Positions 51,697-61,379 of a stretch of 64,000 nt of DNA are shown one piece after another. Source of the DNA: Pedobacter psychrophilus (GTDB taxonomy: Bacteria; Bacteroidota; Bacteroidia; Sphingobacteriales; Sphingobacteriaceae); NCBI RefSeq assembly GCF_001652725.1, contig NZ_LWHJ01000031.1, positions 62,001 to 126,000 on the forward strand, in the 5' to 3' direction. The position numbers and the translations under genes were made by a program. How positions within the stretch are numbered: position 1 is the stretch's first letter; every line of letters starts with the position of its first letter. A model generated the notes under the pieces. That model saw nothing but the letters and a program-made list of their open reading frames with translations, had not been told where the DNA came from and made no database searches.

Positions 51697-53676
51697 CTAT
51701 TTCAAATACTTTCCATACCAATCTAAATATCTTTTAAATCTATCAACCTGATAACTTAAAACCCCTATTCCATGAAATTGATTTGGGTAGATAACCAATT
51801 GCGTTGGGACATTTAAAGTTTTTAAAGCAGCATACATTTGTTCACTACCTTCAGATGGTACGTTAAAATCATTCTGACCTACCATAAATAGTGTTGGTGT
51901 TGTGATTTTATCTGCATGGGTAAATGGATAAGATATTTTTAGGTACTTTTCTAATCCTTTCTTCTCCCAAGGCAATCCAATTTCTTCATTCCATTGTAGT
52001 AAATATTGGTCAATACCATACATAGAAAGCTGCATTGCGCTTCCAGCTCCACTACAAGCTGCCTTAAATCGGTTAGTATTGGCAATAGTATAATCCGTTA
52101 AAATACCGCCATAACTCCATCCACCAATTCCCATTTTAGTTTCATCAACCCAACCTTTTTTTATAAGATAATCTGTCGCTCCTAATAAATCCATTACCTC
52201 TAAATTTCCCCAATCTCCATAAATTGATTTAGAGAATGCTCTCCCTCTCCCATTACTTCCTCTATAATTTACCGCTGCAACGCCAAAACCACCGGCTGCT
52301 AACATTTGTCTAGTAAAATCAAATGAAAACTCATCCTGAGAAACTGGACCTCCATGGATATAAAGTATAAACGGTAATTTTTCAACAGTGGCACCATAAG
52401 GCTTAAAATATAATCCTGAAATAGCTGTACCATCTTTACTTTTAGATTTAAAACCTGTAACTGTTGCCAAATCAATTTTACTTAACCAATCCTCATTAAT
52501 TTTTGTGATTTGCTTCAAATTATTATTTGATAGCGTGTAAAAATTTGTGGGGTGATATGGGTCACTCATTGAAGTTAGCCAATCTCCGTTTACATTAGAC
52601 TCTAAATCAGAAAAACTTCTATCGCCACCAATAACCTTATTAATGCTCCCGGAGTTTAAGTCAATTTTAGAAATATAGGATTGGCGATCATCATCCACTA
52701 AAAAATAAATTTCTTTATCATCTATCGACCATTTGTAATTGGAAACTGGTCTATCGAGACTTTTAGTTAAGATTTTTTGATCAGAGCCATCTGGTTTTAT
52801 TATTGCCAATATAGATTGATCATAATTCAAATAGGTTTCATCACCTGTAGATTGTGAATATGCTATGTATTTACCATCATTACTCCATATGGGTCTGGTA
52901 TCGCTACCTTTCCAGGTTGTTAATTGCTTTATATTTCCTGTACTTATCTCAACCACAAAAATATCGCTATTGCTATTCCTTTCTGGATCTGCTGTTCTAT
53001 TACCAGAAAAGGCTATCTTCAATCCATCAGGAGACCAAGCTGGAGAATCCTCAGTAAAAACTCCTTTTGTAAGTTGATTAATTTTACCAGTCTTTATATC
53101 TAATATGTGAAAATGAGAGTTTAAACTATCTACATAACCTTCCACATCTTGTTTAAAATGATATTTATCAGCAACTATTGGGGCCTTTGTTTTAGGTTTC
53201 TTTTTTTCAGCTGGATCTTCATCCTTCATTACCAATAATATTTTACTAGCATCTGGAGACCATAAATAACTTTTTAAATTCTGCTTAACTTTTGTGATCT
53301 GATGAGCCTCTCCTCCTCTTCTATCCATTAACCATAGTTGAGAATTTTCTATGCTATCAACTTTTTTTGAAGAAATATAAGAGATGAATTTACCATCCGG
53401 ACTAAATTTAGCATCGGATTCTCCCTCGTTAGAATATGTGAGCTGTAAAGTTTGTGTACCATCCCAGCTAACCATAAAAAGATCTGACTTTTTCTTGTTT
53501 TCTGCCGAGTCTGGAGAGGAAACTGAATATAAGACCCAATCACCTTTTGGAGAAACTTGCGGATTTGATATAGATTTATAATTATACACATCATTTGGCT
53601 TTAACATTCTTTTATTTTGAGAATTAGCGCAAAGAAATGAGGATATTAGAACGTAAAAAAGTAAAGTTTTTTTCAT
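51697..53676 (-). CDS. Exported S9-family peptidase (prolyl oligopeptidase type)
   Basis: A 659-residue secreted or periplasmic serine peptidase, with a signal peptide (to about 19, LCANSQ). Residues 30-390 form a TolB/WD40-like propeller with repeated SPDG..I.Y motifs (FSPDGKFISYISS and similar). The C-terminal alpha/beta-hydrolase domain has the nucleophile elbow GGWSYGG (Ser), the Asp in VGQNDFNVP and the His in NQFHGIG. The order fits the acylaminoacyl-peptidase/DPP-IV-like S9C group. Substrate unknown. Confidence 0.93.
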   Translation of the reverse strand: MKKTLLFYVLISSFLCANSQNKRMLKPNDVYNYKSISNPQVSPKGDWVLYSVSSPDSAENKKKSDLFMVSWDGTQTLQLTYSNEGESDAKFSPDGKFISYISSKKVDSIENSQLWLMDRRGGEAHQITKVKQNLKSYLWSPDASKILLVMKDEDPAEKKKPKTKAPIVADKYHFKQDVEGYVDSLNSHFHILDIKTGKINQLTKGVFTEDSPAWSPDGLKIAFSGNRTADPERNSNSDIFVVEISTGNIKQLTTWKGSDTRPIWSNDGKYIAYSQSTGDETYLNYDQSILAIIKPDGSDQKILTKSLDRPVSNYKWSIDDKEIYFLVDDDRQSYISKIDLNSGSINKVIGGDRSFSDLESNVNGDWLTSMSDPYHPTNFYTLSNNNLKQITKINEDWLSKIDLATVTGFKSKSKDGTAISGLYFKPYGATVEKLPFILYIHGGPVSQDEFSFDFTRQMLAAGGFGVAAVNYRGSNGRGRAFSKSIYGDWGNLEVMDLLGATDYLIKKGWVDETKMGIGGWSYGGILTDYTIANTNRFKAACSGAGSAMQLSMYGIDQYLLQWNEEIGLPWEKKGLEKYLKISYPFTHADKITTPTLFMVGQNDFNVPSEGSEQMYAALKTLNVPTQLVIYPNQFHGIGVLSYQVDRFKRYLDWYGKYLK

Positions 53677-53870
53677 TTCACCGAGTTTAAAGGCATAATT
53701 TAACTTTTAATTGAATATTTATAAAATTATCATTGTAAAAGTTTAGTTATTATCCATTATGATTAAAATTGTAATGGTTTATTCCGTTTTTTTCACAATT
53801 CAAATATGAATTCACTTATGACAGCATTATTAAAATCATATTTTATTATTTTTAATTAAGCAAAATTTTC

Positions 53871-54602
53871 ATGAAAGTCACAATAATTGGTAGTGGAGAT
53901 GCTTTTGGAAGTGGTGGTAAATTTAACACATGTTTTCATCTAAAAACTGAAAAAATAAATTTGCTGATAGATTGCGGTGCAACTTCCTTAATAGGATTAA
54001 AAAAATTCAATTTTGAACCTGCAGATTTAGATTATATTCTAGTAAGTCATCTTCATGGCGATCATTTTGGAGGAATTCCATTTATCATTCTAGATTTTTT
54101 AAGGAAAGAAAGAACAAAAGTTTTAACGATTATTGGCCCTAAGGGGGTTGAAGGCAAAATTTTAGCTTTATTGGATTTATTATATCCAGATTTAATCCAT
54201 CAAATAAATAGTGATTTAATCCAATTCATAGAATTTCAGACCGATAAAATAGAAGATTTTACAGATTTCAAATTAAAAACATTCGAAGTTTTACATTCTC
54301 CTTCATCGCTCCCGCATGGTTTAAAACTATTTATGGATGATAAAATCATCGCTTTTAGCGGAGATACAGAATGGTGCGAGAACTTGATCTCTTTAGCGGA
54401 TGAGGCCGATTTATTTATTTGTGAATGTAATTGGTATAAAATTAATGGAAAGGGCCATTTGAATTATGAAACATTATTAAAGAATATAAGCAAACTAAAT
54501 TCTAAACGTATTTTATTAAATCACTTAGGAGATGAGGCATTAGAAAATCAAGAATATTTTGAAATTCCAATAGCGGAAGATGGTTTAGAGATTCATCTTT
54601 AA
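53871..54602 (+). CDS. MBL-fold metallohydrolase
   Basis: A 243-residue metallo-beta-lactamase fold hydrolase with the HLHGDHFGG motif (His 60, His 62, Asp 64, His 65), a later GDTEW and a C-terminal LNHLGDEAL segment. It resembles RNase Z/ElaC-like or beta-lactamase-like hydrolases of broad function; a specific substrate cannot be given. It starts at ATG 53871. Confidence 0.9.
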   Translation: MKVTIIGSGDAFGSGGKFNTCFHLKTEKINLLIDCGATSLIGLKKFNFEPADLDYILVSHLHGDHFGGIPFIILDFLRKERTKVLTIIGPKGVEGKILALLDLLYPDLIHQINSDLIQFIEFQTDKIEDFTDFKLKTFEVLHSPSSLPHGLKLFMDDKIIAFSGDTEWCENLISLADEADLFICECNWYKINGKGHLNYETLLKNISKLNSKRILLNHLGDEALENQEYFEIPIAEDGLEIHL

Positions 54603-54671
54603 ACTATCCACAATTATCTATTTATCCACTTTAAACCTCCTATAAACTTAATTTATCGAAATTAGCTTTTT

Positions 54672-55367
54672 ATGCTTGTTACGATAACCATCTTACGCTA
54701 TCCTAAAAAATATATTCCATTTGCATTTTTGGCAATGGCAGTTCACCGTCTACCATTATTTTTCACCAATGGATGTAGCTTTTGGAAGCTATTGGGTTGC
54801 GGTAAAAATGGAACATTTGATATCAACCCGGATTACCAACAATGGGGATTAATGGCTGTTTGGGGTTCTGAAACTGAATTTCAGAAATTTAAAACCAAAT
54901 CATTTATTGCAAAATGGTGGAATACCTTCTGTGAGGAAAAATATTCTATTTATTTAGAACCTACTGAATCTCATGGAAAGTGGAGTGGAAAAGAACCATT
55001 CGGAAATCCTAAAATAAAAGGTCAGGATGGAAGAGTTGGCATTTTAACCAGAGCTACTATACGGCCTATTAAATTGAAAAACTTTTGGAAAAATGTTCCA
55101 AAAGTTGCAGCAATTATGGGCAGTTCTAAAGGATTTATAACCTCTATTGGAATTGGCGAAGCTCCGTTTTTTATGCAGGCTACTTTTTCTGTTTGGGATA
55201 GTTTAGAGGATGTCAAAAAGTTCGCATATAAAGATCAAGAACATGCTGAAGTAATCAAGTTAACTCGACAAGAAAATTGGTATAGCGAGGAGCTTTTTGC
55301 TCGATTTAAAATCTTAAAAACTGAGGGAAAATTGAATGGAGTTGACCCAATTTTTATTAATGGTTGA
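54672..55367 (+). CDS. CrtA-like (spheroidene monooxygenase family) protein
   Basis: A 231-residue protein with MAVHRLPLFFTNGCSFWKLLGCGKNGTFD and QWGLMAVW in the N-terminal half, then EPTESHGKWSGKEPFG, VGILTRATIRP and IGIGEAPFFMQATFSVW. These correspond to the spheroidene monooxygenase-like family (CrtA), a heme-containing oxygenase of carotenoids. In Bacteroidota this family is common and its substrate unknown. Its presence with the CrtZ-like gene at 41.5 kb hints at carotenoid chemistry but is not a cluster. Confidence 0.75.
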   Translation: MLVTITILRYPKKYIPFAFLAMAVHRLPLFFTNGCSFWKLLGCGKNGTFDINPDYQQWGLMAVWGSETEFQKFKTKSFIAKWWNTFCEEKYSIYLEPTESHGKWSGKEPFGNPKIKGQDGRVGILTRATIRPIKLKNFWKNVPKVAAIMGSSKGFITSIGIGEAPFFMQATFSVWDSLEDVKKFAYKDQEHAEVIKLTRQENWYSEELFARFKILKTEGKLNGVDPIFING

Positions 55368-55422
55368 TGATTGATAATCATTAGTCAAATTTAAAAACCA
55401 ACATCAATTTAACAATATTAAA

Positions 55423-55668
55423 ATGAGAATAGTTGCAGAATTACCACACCCAGATTGTAAGATTACCATTTTTTCTATGAACAATAAATTCATCATAAAA
55501 TTTGAACAAGGAAATTTAGAACAGACTTTTAAATTGGCAGAAATGGATATCTTAAATGGGGTAAATGGTGTGTTTGAAATATTAGATGAAGTATTTATTT
55601 CTTCGGTTATTGATAGATTTAAAGTAATGAGAACAGATTTTATCGAAACTTATAATCGCTATAATTAA
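55423..55668 (+). CDS. Small protein of unknown function
   Basis: An 81-residue soluble protein with a strand-rich first half (RIVAELPHPDCKITIFSMNNKFIIKFEQG) and helices later. Its opening is well conserved in look with small Bacteroidota proteins, but I do not know its family. 55 bp behind the CrtA-like gene. Confidence 0.65.
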   Translation: MRIVAELPHPDCKITIFSMNNKFIIKFEQGNLEQTFKLAEMDILNGVNGVFEILDEVFISSVIDRFKVMRTDFIETYNRYN

Positions 55669-56073
55669 AACTTTAATTACAATCATTAAAACACTATATT
55701 ATAGGTAGTTGAATTTTATAAATAGCTAAATCAGAATTATATTTTACTATGATTATCTAAATTGAACTAATTATTATCTAAAAACTAAATAATCAATTTA
55801 CATTATTTGTATAATCTATTGTATTACAATTAATTATAGATGTGTTAAAAATTTAATTTGGTGTATATAAAATGCCAAATAAATGCAAAGTCAAGTCCAA
55901 TTAATTGCAATCCTCCAATTTTCTTAATTATTTTTTTGGGGCTTATTTACTTAATAAATTATGATAAAAAATGCATTAAAATAGTGATGTTAATTTGTCT
56001 AAAAGATATCTCCCCTATTTTAAATAGATTAGAGAAATTAATAAAAAAAAACAATTCAAAATAATAGCTTAAT
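55669..56073. other. AT-rich non-coding stretch
   Basis: About 405 bp with no credible gene, terminator or riboswitch. One frame at 55858-56064 starts at TTG and has unremarkable composition; I regard it as chance. Confidence 0.5.
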
Positions 56074-56658
56074 ATGAATATTTATCTCATTAGACATACA
56101 AAAACTTATAATCCAAATGAGCTATGTTTTGGGCAATCTGAAATGCCGCTAGAGGAAAATTTTACAATTGATTTTGATTGGATAAAAGAACATTTGAATT
56201 TAGAAAATGCAACCTATTTTTCTAGTCCTTTAAGGAGATGCACTAAATTACTTTCCTATTTGAGTGATGAAAATTTCATCATTGATGAAAGGTTAAATGA
56301 AATAAATTTTGGTGATTGGGAAATGAAATCATGGCAAGAAATTAGCCCAAAGGATTTAGATAATTGGAAGGAGGATTTTGTGAATTACAGAATGAAAAAT
56401 GGAGAAAATTTTAATGACGTTTTTGAACGCAGCATCCTCTTCTTTGATCATATTTTAAAAATGGAATTAGAAGATGTAGTAGTGGTTTGCCACTCAGGAA
56501 TTATTAGATCAATTGTATCTTATATCCTAGACTTTCCTTTAGAAAAGGTTTTTAATCTAAATGTTGATTATTCTTCAATTTCTAAAATAGAATTTGACCC
56601 TATTTTTAATACAAGTAAATTGGCTTACCTAAACATTTCACCAAATAGCTATAGTTAA
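56074..56658 (+). CDS. Histidine phosphatase, alpha-ribazole phosphatase-like
   Basis: A 194-residue enzyme of the phosphoglycerate mutase-like (branch 1) histidine phosphatase superfamily: LIRHTKT (catalytic His 8), FSSPLRRC, LNEINFGDWE (Glu) and VVVCHSGIIRSI (second catalytic His). LNEINFGDWEMKSW matches CobC-type alpha-ribazole phosphatases used in cobamide lower-ligand assembly, but no other cob genes are near, so the exact substrate is uncertain. Confidence 0.8.
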   Translation: MNIYLIRHTKTYNPNELCFGQSEMPLEENFTIDFDWIKEHLNLENATYFSSPLRRCTKLLSYLSDENFIIDERLNEINFGDWEMKSWQEISPKDLDNWKEDFVNYRMKNGENFNDVFERSILFFDHILKMELEDVVVVCHSGIIRSIVSYILDFPLEKVFNLNVDYSSISKIEFDPIFNTSKLAYLNISPNSYS

Positions 56659-56705
56659 ATTGAAATAAATTAAATTTAATTTGAGCTTGATCCTTTGTTA
56701 AATGC

Positions 56706-56828
56706 TTGCATTAACAATTGAAGTGGTATCCCCGCCAGTGATCGGGCAAGTTTTTTTTTTTTGCACTGGCATTTTTTCATATTGCAAAAAAAGATTTAAC
56801 GGTCCACCAGCTGGTGGATAAAACGCCC
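56706..56828 (-). repeat. Dispersed intergenic palindromic element, copy 6 (long variant)
   Basis: A 123-bp copy in reverse orientation from TTGCATTAACAATTG to AAAACGCCC. It contains two extra inverted repeats: GCCAGTG (56734-56740)/CACTGGC (56764-56770) and the perfect palindrome TCCACCAGCTGGTGGA (56803-56818). Confidence 0.7.
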
Positions 56829-56964
56829 AAAACAAATTTGTCGCTAAATAACCATCCAATTTCTATTCAGTAAACAGTCATTTAGTAATCAAATAGATAA
56901 TTAAATCATTTTTAGGTTTCATTTATAGGATGGTATTTGTAATTTCACATCAAATTTTTAGAAG

Positions 56965-58155
56965 ATGAACATTCACGAATATCAAGGTAAACAAATTCTT
57001 AAAAGTTTTGGGGTACGCATACAAGAAGGTATTGTGGCCGATACGCCAGAACAAGCTGTAGAAGCTGCAAAAAAATTGAAAGAAGATTACAATTCTGATT
57101 GGGTTGTAATTAAAGCGCAAATTCATGCTGGTGGGCGTGGAAAAGGTGGAGGTGTTAAACTGGCTAAAAATTTAGAAGAAGTTAAACAAAGGGCTACCGA
57201 TATTATTGGGATGCAATTGATTACACCGCAAACTGGTCCACAAGGAAAATTAGTGAGTAAAGTTTTGGTTGCTCAAGATGTTTACTATCCTGGTGAATCT
57301 GAAACAAAAGAATTTTATGTTTCTGTATTATTAAACCGTTCTACCGGTAAAAATATCATTATGTACTCTACTGAAGGAGGAATGGATATTGAAGAAGTTG
57401 CAGAACATACACCTCATTTAATTTTTAAAGAAGAAATTGATCCTAAAGTAGGTTTACAGGCTTTTCAAACTCGTAAAATTGCTTTCAATCTAGGCTTATC
57501 CGGTGCTGCTTTTAAAGATATGACTAAGTTTATTGCTGCGCTTTATAAAGCTTACGATGCAACGGATTCTTCTATGTTTGAAATCAATCCGGTTTTAAAA
57601 ACATCTGATGATAAAATTTTAGCTGTTGATGCAAAGGTAAACCTTGATGATAACGCTTTATTCCGTCATCCAGAATTTGCAGCAATGCGTGATACTTCAG
57701 AAGAAGATCCAACAGAAGTAGAAGCTTCTGCCAGTAACCTTAATTATGTTAAGCTTGATGGAAATGTAGGTTGTATGGTAAACGGAGCTGGTTTAGCAAT
57801 GGCTACCATGGATATTATTAAAATTGCCGGTGGTGAACCAGCTAACTTTTTAGATGTTGGTGGAACCGCAAATGCTACAACCGTAAAAGCTGCTTTTCAA
57901 ATCATTTTGAAAGACCCAAAAGTAGAAGCAATCTTAATCAATATTTTTGGTGGAATTGTACGTTGCGATAGAGTAGCACAAGGTGTTATTGATGCTTACA
58001 CAGAAATGGGAAATATAAGTGTTCCAATTATTGTGCGTTTACAAGGAACAAATGCTGTTGAAGCTAAAAAATTAATTGACGAATCTGGCTTAAAAGTCTT
58101 TTCTGCTATTTTATTAAAAGAAGCTGCTGATTTAGTATCAGAGGTTTTAGCATAA
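56965..58155 (+). CDS. sucC: Succinyl-CoA synthetase beta subunit
   Basis: The beta subunit of the TCA-cycle ligase (ADP- or GDP-forming). It has 396 residues. ATP-grasp domain 1-240 (MNIHEYQGKQILKSFGV, VIKAQIHAGGRGKGGGVKLA) and CoA-ligase domain with NGAGLAMATMDIIKIAGGEPANFLDVGG and FGGIVRCDRVAQGVI. The alpha subunit (sucD) is not adjacent, which is usual in this group. Followed by a strong terminator. Confidence 0.97.
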   Translation: MNIHEYQGKQILKSFGVRIQEGIVADTPEQAVEAAKKLKEDYNSDWVVIKAQIHAGGRGKGGGVKLAKNLEEVKQRATDIIGMQLITPQTGPQGKLVSKVLVAQDVYYPGESETKEFYVSVLLNRSTGKNIIMYSTEGGMDIEEVAEHTPHLIFKEEIDPKVGLQAFQTRKIAFNLGLSGAAFKDMTKFIAALYKAYDATDSSMFEINPVLKTSDDKILAVDAKVNLDDNALFRHPEFAAMRDTSEEDPTEVEASASNLNYVKLDGNVGCMVNGAGLAMATMDIIKIAGGEPANFLDVGGTANATTVKAAFQIILKDPKVEAILINIFGGIVRCDRVAQGVIDAYTEMGNISVPIIVRLQGTNAVEAKKLIDESGLKVFSAILLKEAADLVSEVLA

Positions 58156-58187
58156 TTACATTTAAGTCTTATCAAATAATTTAAGAC

Positions 58188-58222
58188 AAAAAAAATCCCG
58201 ATTGAAAAATCGGGATTTTTTA
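58188..58222. terminator. Bidirectional terminator of sucC
   Basis: Thirteen-bp stem AAAAATCCCGATT/AATCGGGATTTTT, four-base loop, A and T runs on the two sides; it serves sucC and the gene at 58236. Confidence 0.9.
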
Positions 58223-58235
58223 TACCTTTTTAAAA

Positions 58236-58718
58236 CTATCCTTCTGTTTTAGCTGGTTTTTCACCACCTTTTCCTTTTCCACCTTTCCTATCTCCCATTC
58301 TTTCACCCATTTTACCTTTCATTTTTTCAAATTGCTCTTTTTGTTCTGGAGTTAAAGTAGATTTGAAAGACTCGCTATTCTTTTTTGCAGCTTCCATATT
58401 CGCTTTTCTCATGCTTTTTTGATCAGCAGTTAAAGTTGCATCTAGTTTTTGCATTTTTTCTTTTCCTTTAAGCGTTTCATCTTTCATTATCGCTTTTTGA
58501 TCCGCACTTAAAGAAGCGTCAAATTTATCTCTATTTGCTTTTTCACTATCTCTGTTCGCTTTCATTTGTGCTTTTTGCGCATCCGTTAAATTTAACTGAG
58601 GCCTATCACCATGTTCTTTTTTAGCTTCTGCAGGTGTAGCCGTTTGTGCCACTGAAGTTAAAGCTAAACCTAATACTAATGCTGTTGATAATGTTAATCC
58701 TTTTACAAAATTTTTCAT
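58236..58718 (-). CDS. Exported Spy/CpxP-like protein rich in Lys and Glu
   Basis: A 160-residue protein with a signal peptide (to about 25, SVAQ) and repeated LT(A/P)(D/E)QK helices (LNLTDAQKAQMK, LSADQKAIMK, LTADQKSMRK, LTPEQKEQFEKM), the pattern of Spy/CpxP-like LTXXQ chaperones. The end is Gly/Lys-rich (GDRKGGKGKGGEK). It could be a periplasmic chaperone or stress protein; no partners are known. Confidence 0.8.
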   Translation of the reverse strand: MKNFVKGLTLSTALVLGLALTSVAQTATPAEAKKEHGDRPQLNLTDAQKAQMKANRDSEKANRDKFDASLSADQKAIMKDETLKGKEKMQKLDATLTADQKSMRKANMEAAKKNSESFKSTLTPEQKEQFEKMKGKMGERMGDRKGGKGKGGEKPAKTEG

Positions 58719-58828
58719 GTTCTTAATTTTAATTGTTTATAAATCGTTTGGTATTATGATGCAAAAGAGTAATGATGGTTTAATCTGGTAATATTAAAAA
58801 CAGTTAGTTTAACATAAATTAACAAATA

Positions 58829-59119
58829 TCATACATTTGCTACTTTAAAAGAATGAACCTCTATCCTGTCCCAAACACCCTTTAAAATGTAAATTTCATT
58901 TGATTTCCATTTATGAAATTCATCATCATCAGTAAATTGTAAAACCATAGTAGAGCCAATCATATCACCATTATCGTTTAACATTGCGCCACCTAAAATA
59001 AAATTTCCGGTTTCTTTGAGCTGCATGGCGCCAGCTAAATGTTCTTTTCTTACTTTAACTCTTCTTTCCGAGGCATCAGCATCATCTGCATCCCAAGCAA
59101 TAATTAAGTATAGTTTCAT
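58829..59119 (-). CDS. YCII-related domain protein
   Basis: A 96-residue protein with the ferredoxin-like YCII fold: MKLYLIIAWDADDADA, a conserved R-x-x-H segment (RRVKVRKEHLAGAMQLKETGNF), GGAMLNDNG and FTDDDEFHKWKSNEIYILKGVWDRIEV. YCII proteins are small stand-alone enzymes of uncertain reaction. It begins 43 bp before the lipoprotein gene on the other strand, so the two are divergent. Confidence 0.88.
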   Translation of the reverse strand: MKLYLIIAWDADDADASERRVKVRKEHLAGAMQLKETGNFILGGAMLNDNGDMIGSTMVLQFTDDDEFHKWKSNEIYILKGVWDRIEVHSFKVANV

Positions 59120-59162
59120 ATTATTAGGGCATTAAATTTGTAATAAACTTAAAAAAATAACC

Positions 59163-59630
59163 ATGAAAAATAAATTATTTACGGGCTTTGTAGCTTTGTT
59201 ATCTCTAGCTGCTTGTAACCAAAATCAAAAAAAAGATGCTCCTGCAGAATATCCAGTTAATGATCCACAATTAGGAAATGTTACTACAGATACGTCTGCT
59301 TTTAAATTAAGTAACGATGAGCAATGTTTTATGGCTCATTTAAAAAAGGATTCTGCATTTCTATCTTTAAGAGAAGAGAATGGTGAAATAAAAGGTAAGC
59401 TTTGGTATAAATTTGCTGAGAAAGATAATAGCAAAGGAGATTTAACAGGTAAATTAGATAAAGACACATTAAAACTCAATTATACTTTTGCATCTGAGGG
59501 AGTTAAAGGTAATGAGATGCCAATTAAATTATCCTACAAAAATGGCAATCTTTATGAAGTTTATGGAGATAAACCTGCTGAGGAAGGAAAAGGATTTATC
59601 TATGTGAAATCTGATTGCAGAAACTTTTAA
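59163..59630 (+). CDS. Lipoprotein of unknown function
   Basis: A 155-residue lipoprotein: lipobox LLSLAACNQ (Cys 19), then a strand-rich domain with QCFMAHLKKDSAFLSLREENGEIKGKLWYKFAEKDNSKGD and a final FIYVKSDC. It looks like a small beta-barrel/lipocalin-type protein, but no family is recognised. Confidence 0.72.
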   Translation: MKNKLFTGFVALLSLAACNQNQKKDAPAEYPVNDPQLGNVTTDTSAFKLSNDEQCFMAHLKKDSAFLSLREENGEIKGKLWYKFAEKDNSKGDLTGKLDKDTLKLNYTFASEGVKGNEMPIKLSYKNGNLYEVYGDKPAEEGKGFIYVKSDCRNF

Positions 59631-59636
59631 TATATT

Positions 59637-59664
59637 AATGGTAGATGTCCAAACATCTACCATT
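59637..59664. terminator. Perfect 12-bp hairpin between converging genes
   Basis: AATGGTAGATGT/ACATCTACCATT with a four-base loop. It lies between the lipoprotein gene and a 30-residue frame on the opposite strand, as expected for a shared terminator, though the T run is interrupted. Confidence 0.6.
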
Positions 59665-59668
59665 AAAT

Positions 59669-59761
59669 TCATATTTCTCTTTTTTTAGTTTGATGGCCGC
59701 ACAAAACAAATAATACAATCAAAATAAAGAATGCAATTAATGTTTTGATTAAAGTCTTCAT
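59669..59761 (-). CDS. Very small single-helix membrane protein (30 residues)
   Basis: ATG 59761 to TGA 59669 encodes MKTLIKTLIAFFILIVLFVL followed by CGHQTKKREI: one hydrophobic helix with a basic C-terminal tail. It is supported by an ATG start, a composition typical of small membrane proteins and a hairpin right after its stop. It is too short to be called by length-based methods and its function is unknown. Confidence 0.45.
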   Translation of the reverse strand: MKTLIKTLIAFFILIVLFVLCGHQTKKREI

Positions 59762-59915
59762 ATTTTGGTAGATTATTTATTGTCCTTTTAAATATGAATC
59801 CGTTTTAAGCCCTTCTTACCCTCCCTTTCTTAATTTTATATTTATAGTTTCTTAATTTTTAGAGATTAACGTAAAGGTTTGTATTTTTACGACTCGTAAA
59901 AGATAAAACGTTGTA

Positions 59916-61364
59916 ATGATCATAAGAGAAAAGATTTCAAATATTTTAAAATCTACTGAATATAATAAAGAAGTAACCGTAATGGGTTGGGTTAAAACAT
60001 TTAGGAATAACCAATTTATAGCCTTAAATGATGGTTCTTCTATGTCCAATTTGCAGGTGGTTGTCGATTTTGCTAATACTCCAGAAAACATATTAAAGAA
60101 AATAACTACCGGTGCTGCAATTAGTGCAACAGGAACAATGGTAGAGTCTTTAGGAAAAGGACAAACTGTTGAGGTAAAAGCTTCTAAAATTGAGATTTTA
60201 GGAGAAAGTGATGCCGAGAAATTTCCATTACAACCAAAAAAGCATAGTCTGGAATTTCTGAGGGAAATTGCCCATTTACGTTTTAGAACAAATACATTTA
60301 ATGCGATTTTTAAGGTAAGAAATGCACTTTCTTTTGCAGTTCATCAATTTTTTAATGAACGTGGGTTTGTTTATCTACATACGCCAATTATTACAGCTTC
60401 AGATGCCGAAGGTGCGGGCGAAATGTTTAGAGTAACCACTTTACCTTTCGAAAATACACCAAGAACAGATGATGGAAATGTAGATTTTAAAGAAGATTTC
60501 TTTGGTCGTTCTGCAAATTTGACCGTTTCAGGGCAATTAGAAGGCGAATTAGGTGCAATGGCTTTGGGAGAAATTTATACTTTTGGACCAACTTTTAGAG
60601 CAGAAAATTCTAATACAACTCGTCATCTTGCAGAGTTTTGGATGATTGAACCAGAAGTGGCTTTCGCCGATTTGGAAGACAATATGAATTTGGCTGAAGA
60701 TCTTTTAAAGTATACCATTAAATACGCAATAGAAAATTGTGCCGATGAATTAGATTTTCTAACAACTCGCCTGGTAGAAGAAGAAAAAAATAAGCCACAA
60801 GCTGAACGCAGTGATTTAACCTTAATGGAAAAACTGAATTTCTGTTTAGAAAACAGTTTCGAACGCTTAACCTATACTGAGGCAATAGAAATTTTAAAAC
60901 GTTCTAAACCTAATCAAAAGAAACAATTTAAGTATTTGATTGATGAATGGGGAGCTGATTTACAATCTGAGCATGAGCGTTATTTAGTAGAAAAACACTT
61001 CAAAAAGCCCGTTATCTTAACTGATTACCCAGCAGATATCAAATCATTTTACATGAGGATGAACGAACCTGATGAGCAAGGCAGGAAAACAGTGAGGGCA
61101 ATGGATATTCTTTTTCCAGGAATCGGTGAAATGGTTGGTGGCTCGCAAAGGGAAGAACGTTTAGATAAACTGCAAAGCCGTATGGATGAAATGCATATCC
61201 CGCAAGACGAGCTTTACTGGTATTTAGATACCCGTAAATTTGGAACTGCACCTCATGCTGGTTTTGGTTTAGGATTTGAAAGATTAGTTCTTTTTGTTAC
61301 TGGAATGACCAACATTAGAGATGTTATTCCTTTCCCAAGATTCCCTAAAAACGCCGAATTTTAA
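59916..61364 (+). CDS. asnS: Asparaginyl-tRNA synthetase
   Basis: Class II synthetase of 482 residues: N-terminal OB-fold anticodon-binding domain (about 14-100, [22 protein letters not shown]), catalytic domain with class II motifs, e.g. [21 protein letters not shown] (motif 2) and the motif 3 [18 protein letters not shown] at 59916. It precedes bioF by 15 bp, with no clear terminator between. Confidence 0.97.
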   Translation: MIIREKISNILKSTEYNKEVTVMGWVKTFRNNQFIALNDGSSMSNLQVVVDFANTPENILKKITTGAAISATGTMVESLGKGQTVEVKASKIEILGESDAEKFPLQPKKHSLEFLREIAHLRFRTNTFNAIFKVRNALSFAVHQFFNERGFVYLHTPIITASDAEGAGEMFRVTTLPFENTPRTDDGNVDFKEDFFGRSANLTVSGQLEGELGAMALGEIYTFGPTFRAENSNTTRHLAEFWMIEPEVAFADLEDNMNLAEDLLKYTIKYAIENCADELDFLTTRLVEEEKNKPQAERSDLTLMEKLNFCLENSFERLTYTEAIEILKRSKPNQKKQFKYLIDEWGADLQSEHERYLVEKHFKKPVILTDYPADIKSFYMRMNEPDEQGRKTVRAMDILFPGIGEMVGGSQREERLDKLQSRMDEMHIPQDELYWYLDTRKFGTAPHAGFGLGFERLVLFVTGMTNIRDVIPFPRFPKNAEF

Positions 61365-61379
61365 TTAAAATTCATCAGA

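Noticed and set aside
55858-56064. A 68-residue plus-strand frame
   Set aside because: TTG start, no recognisable motif and AT-rich composition; it looks like chance in non-coding DNA.
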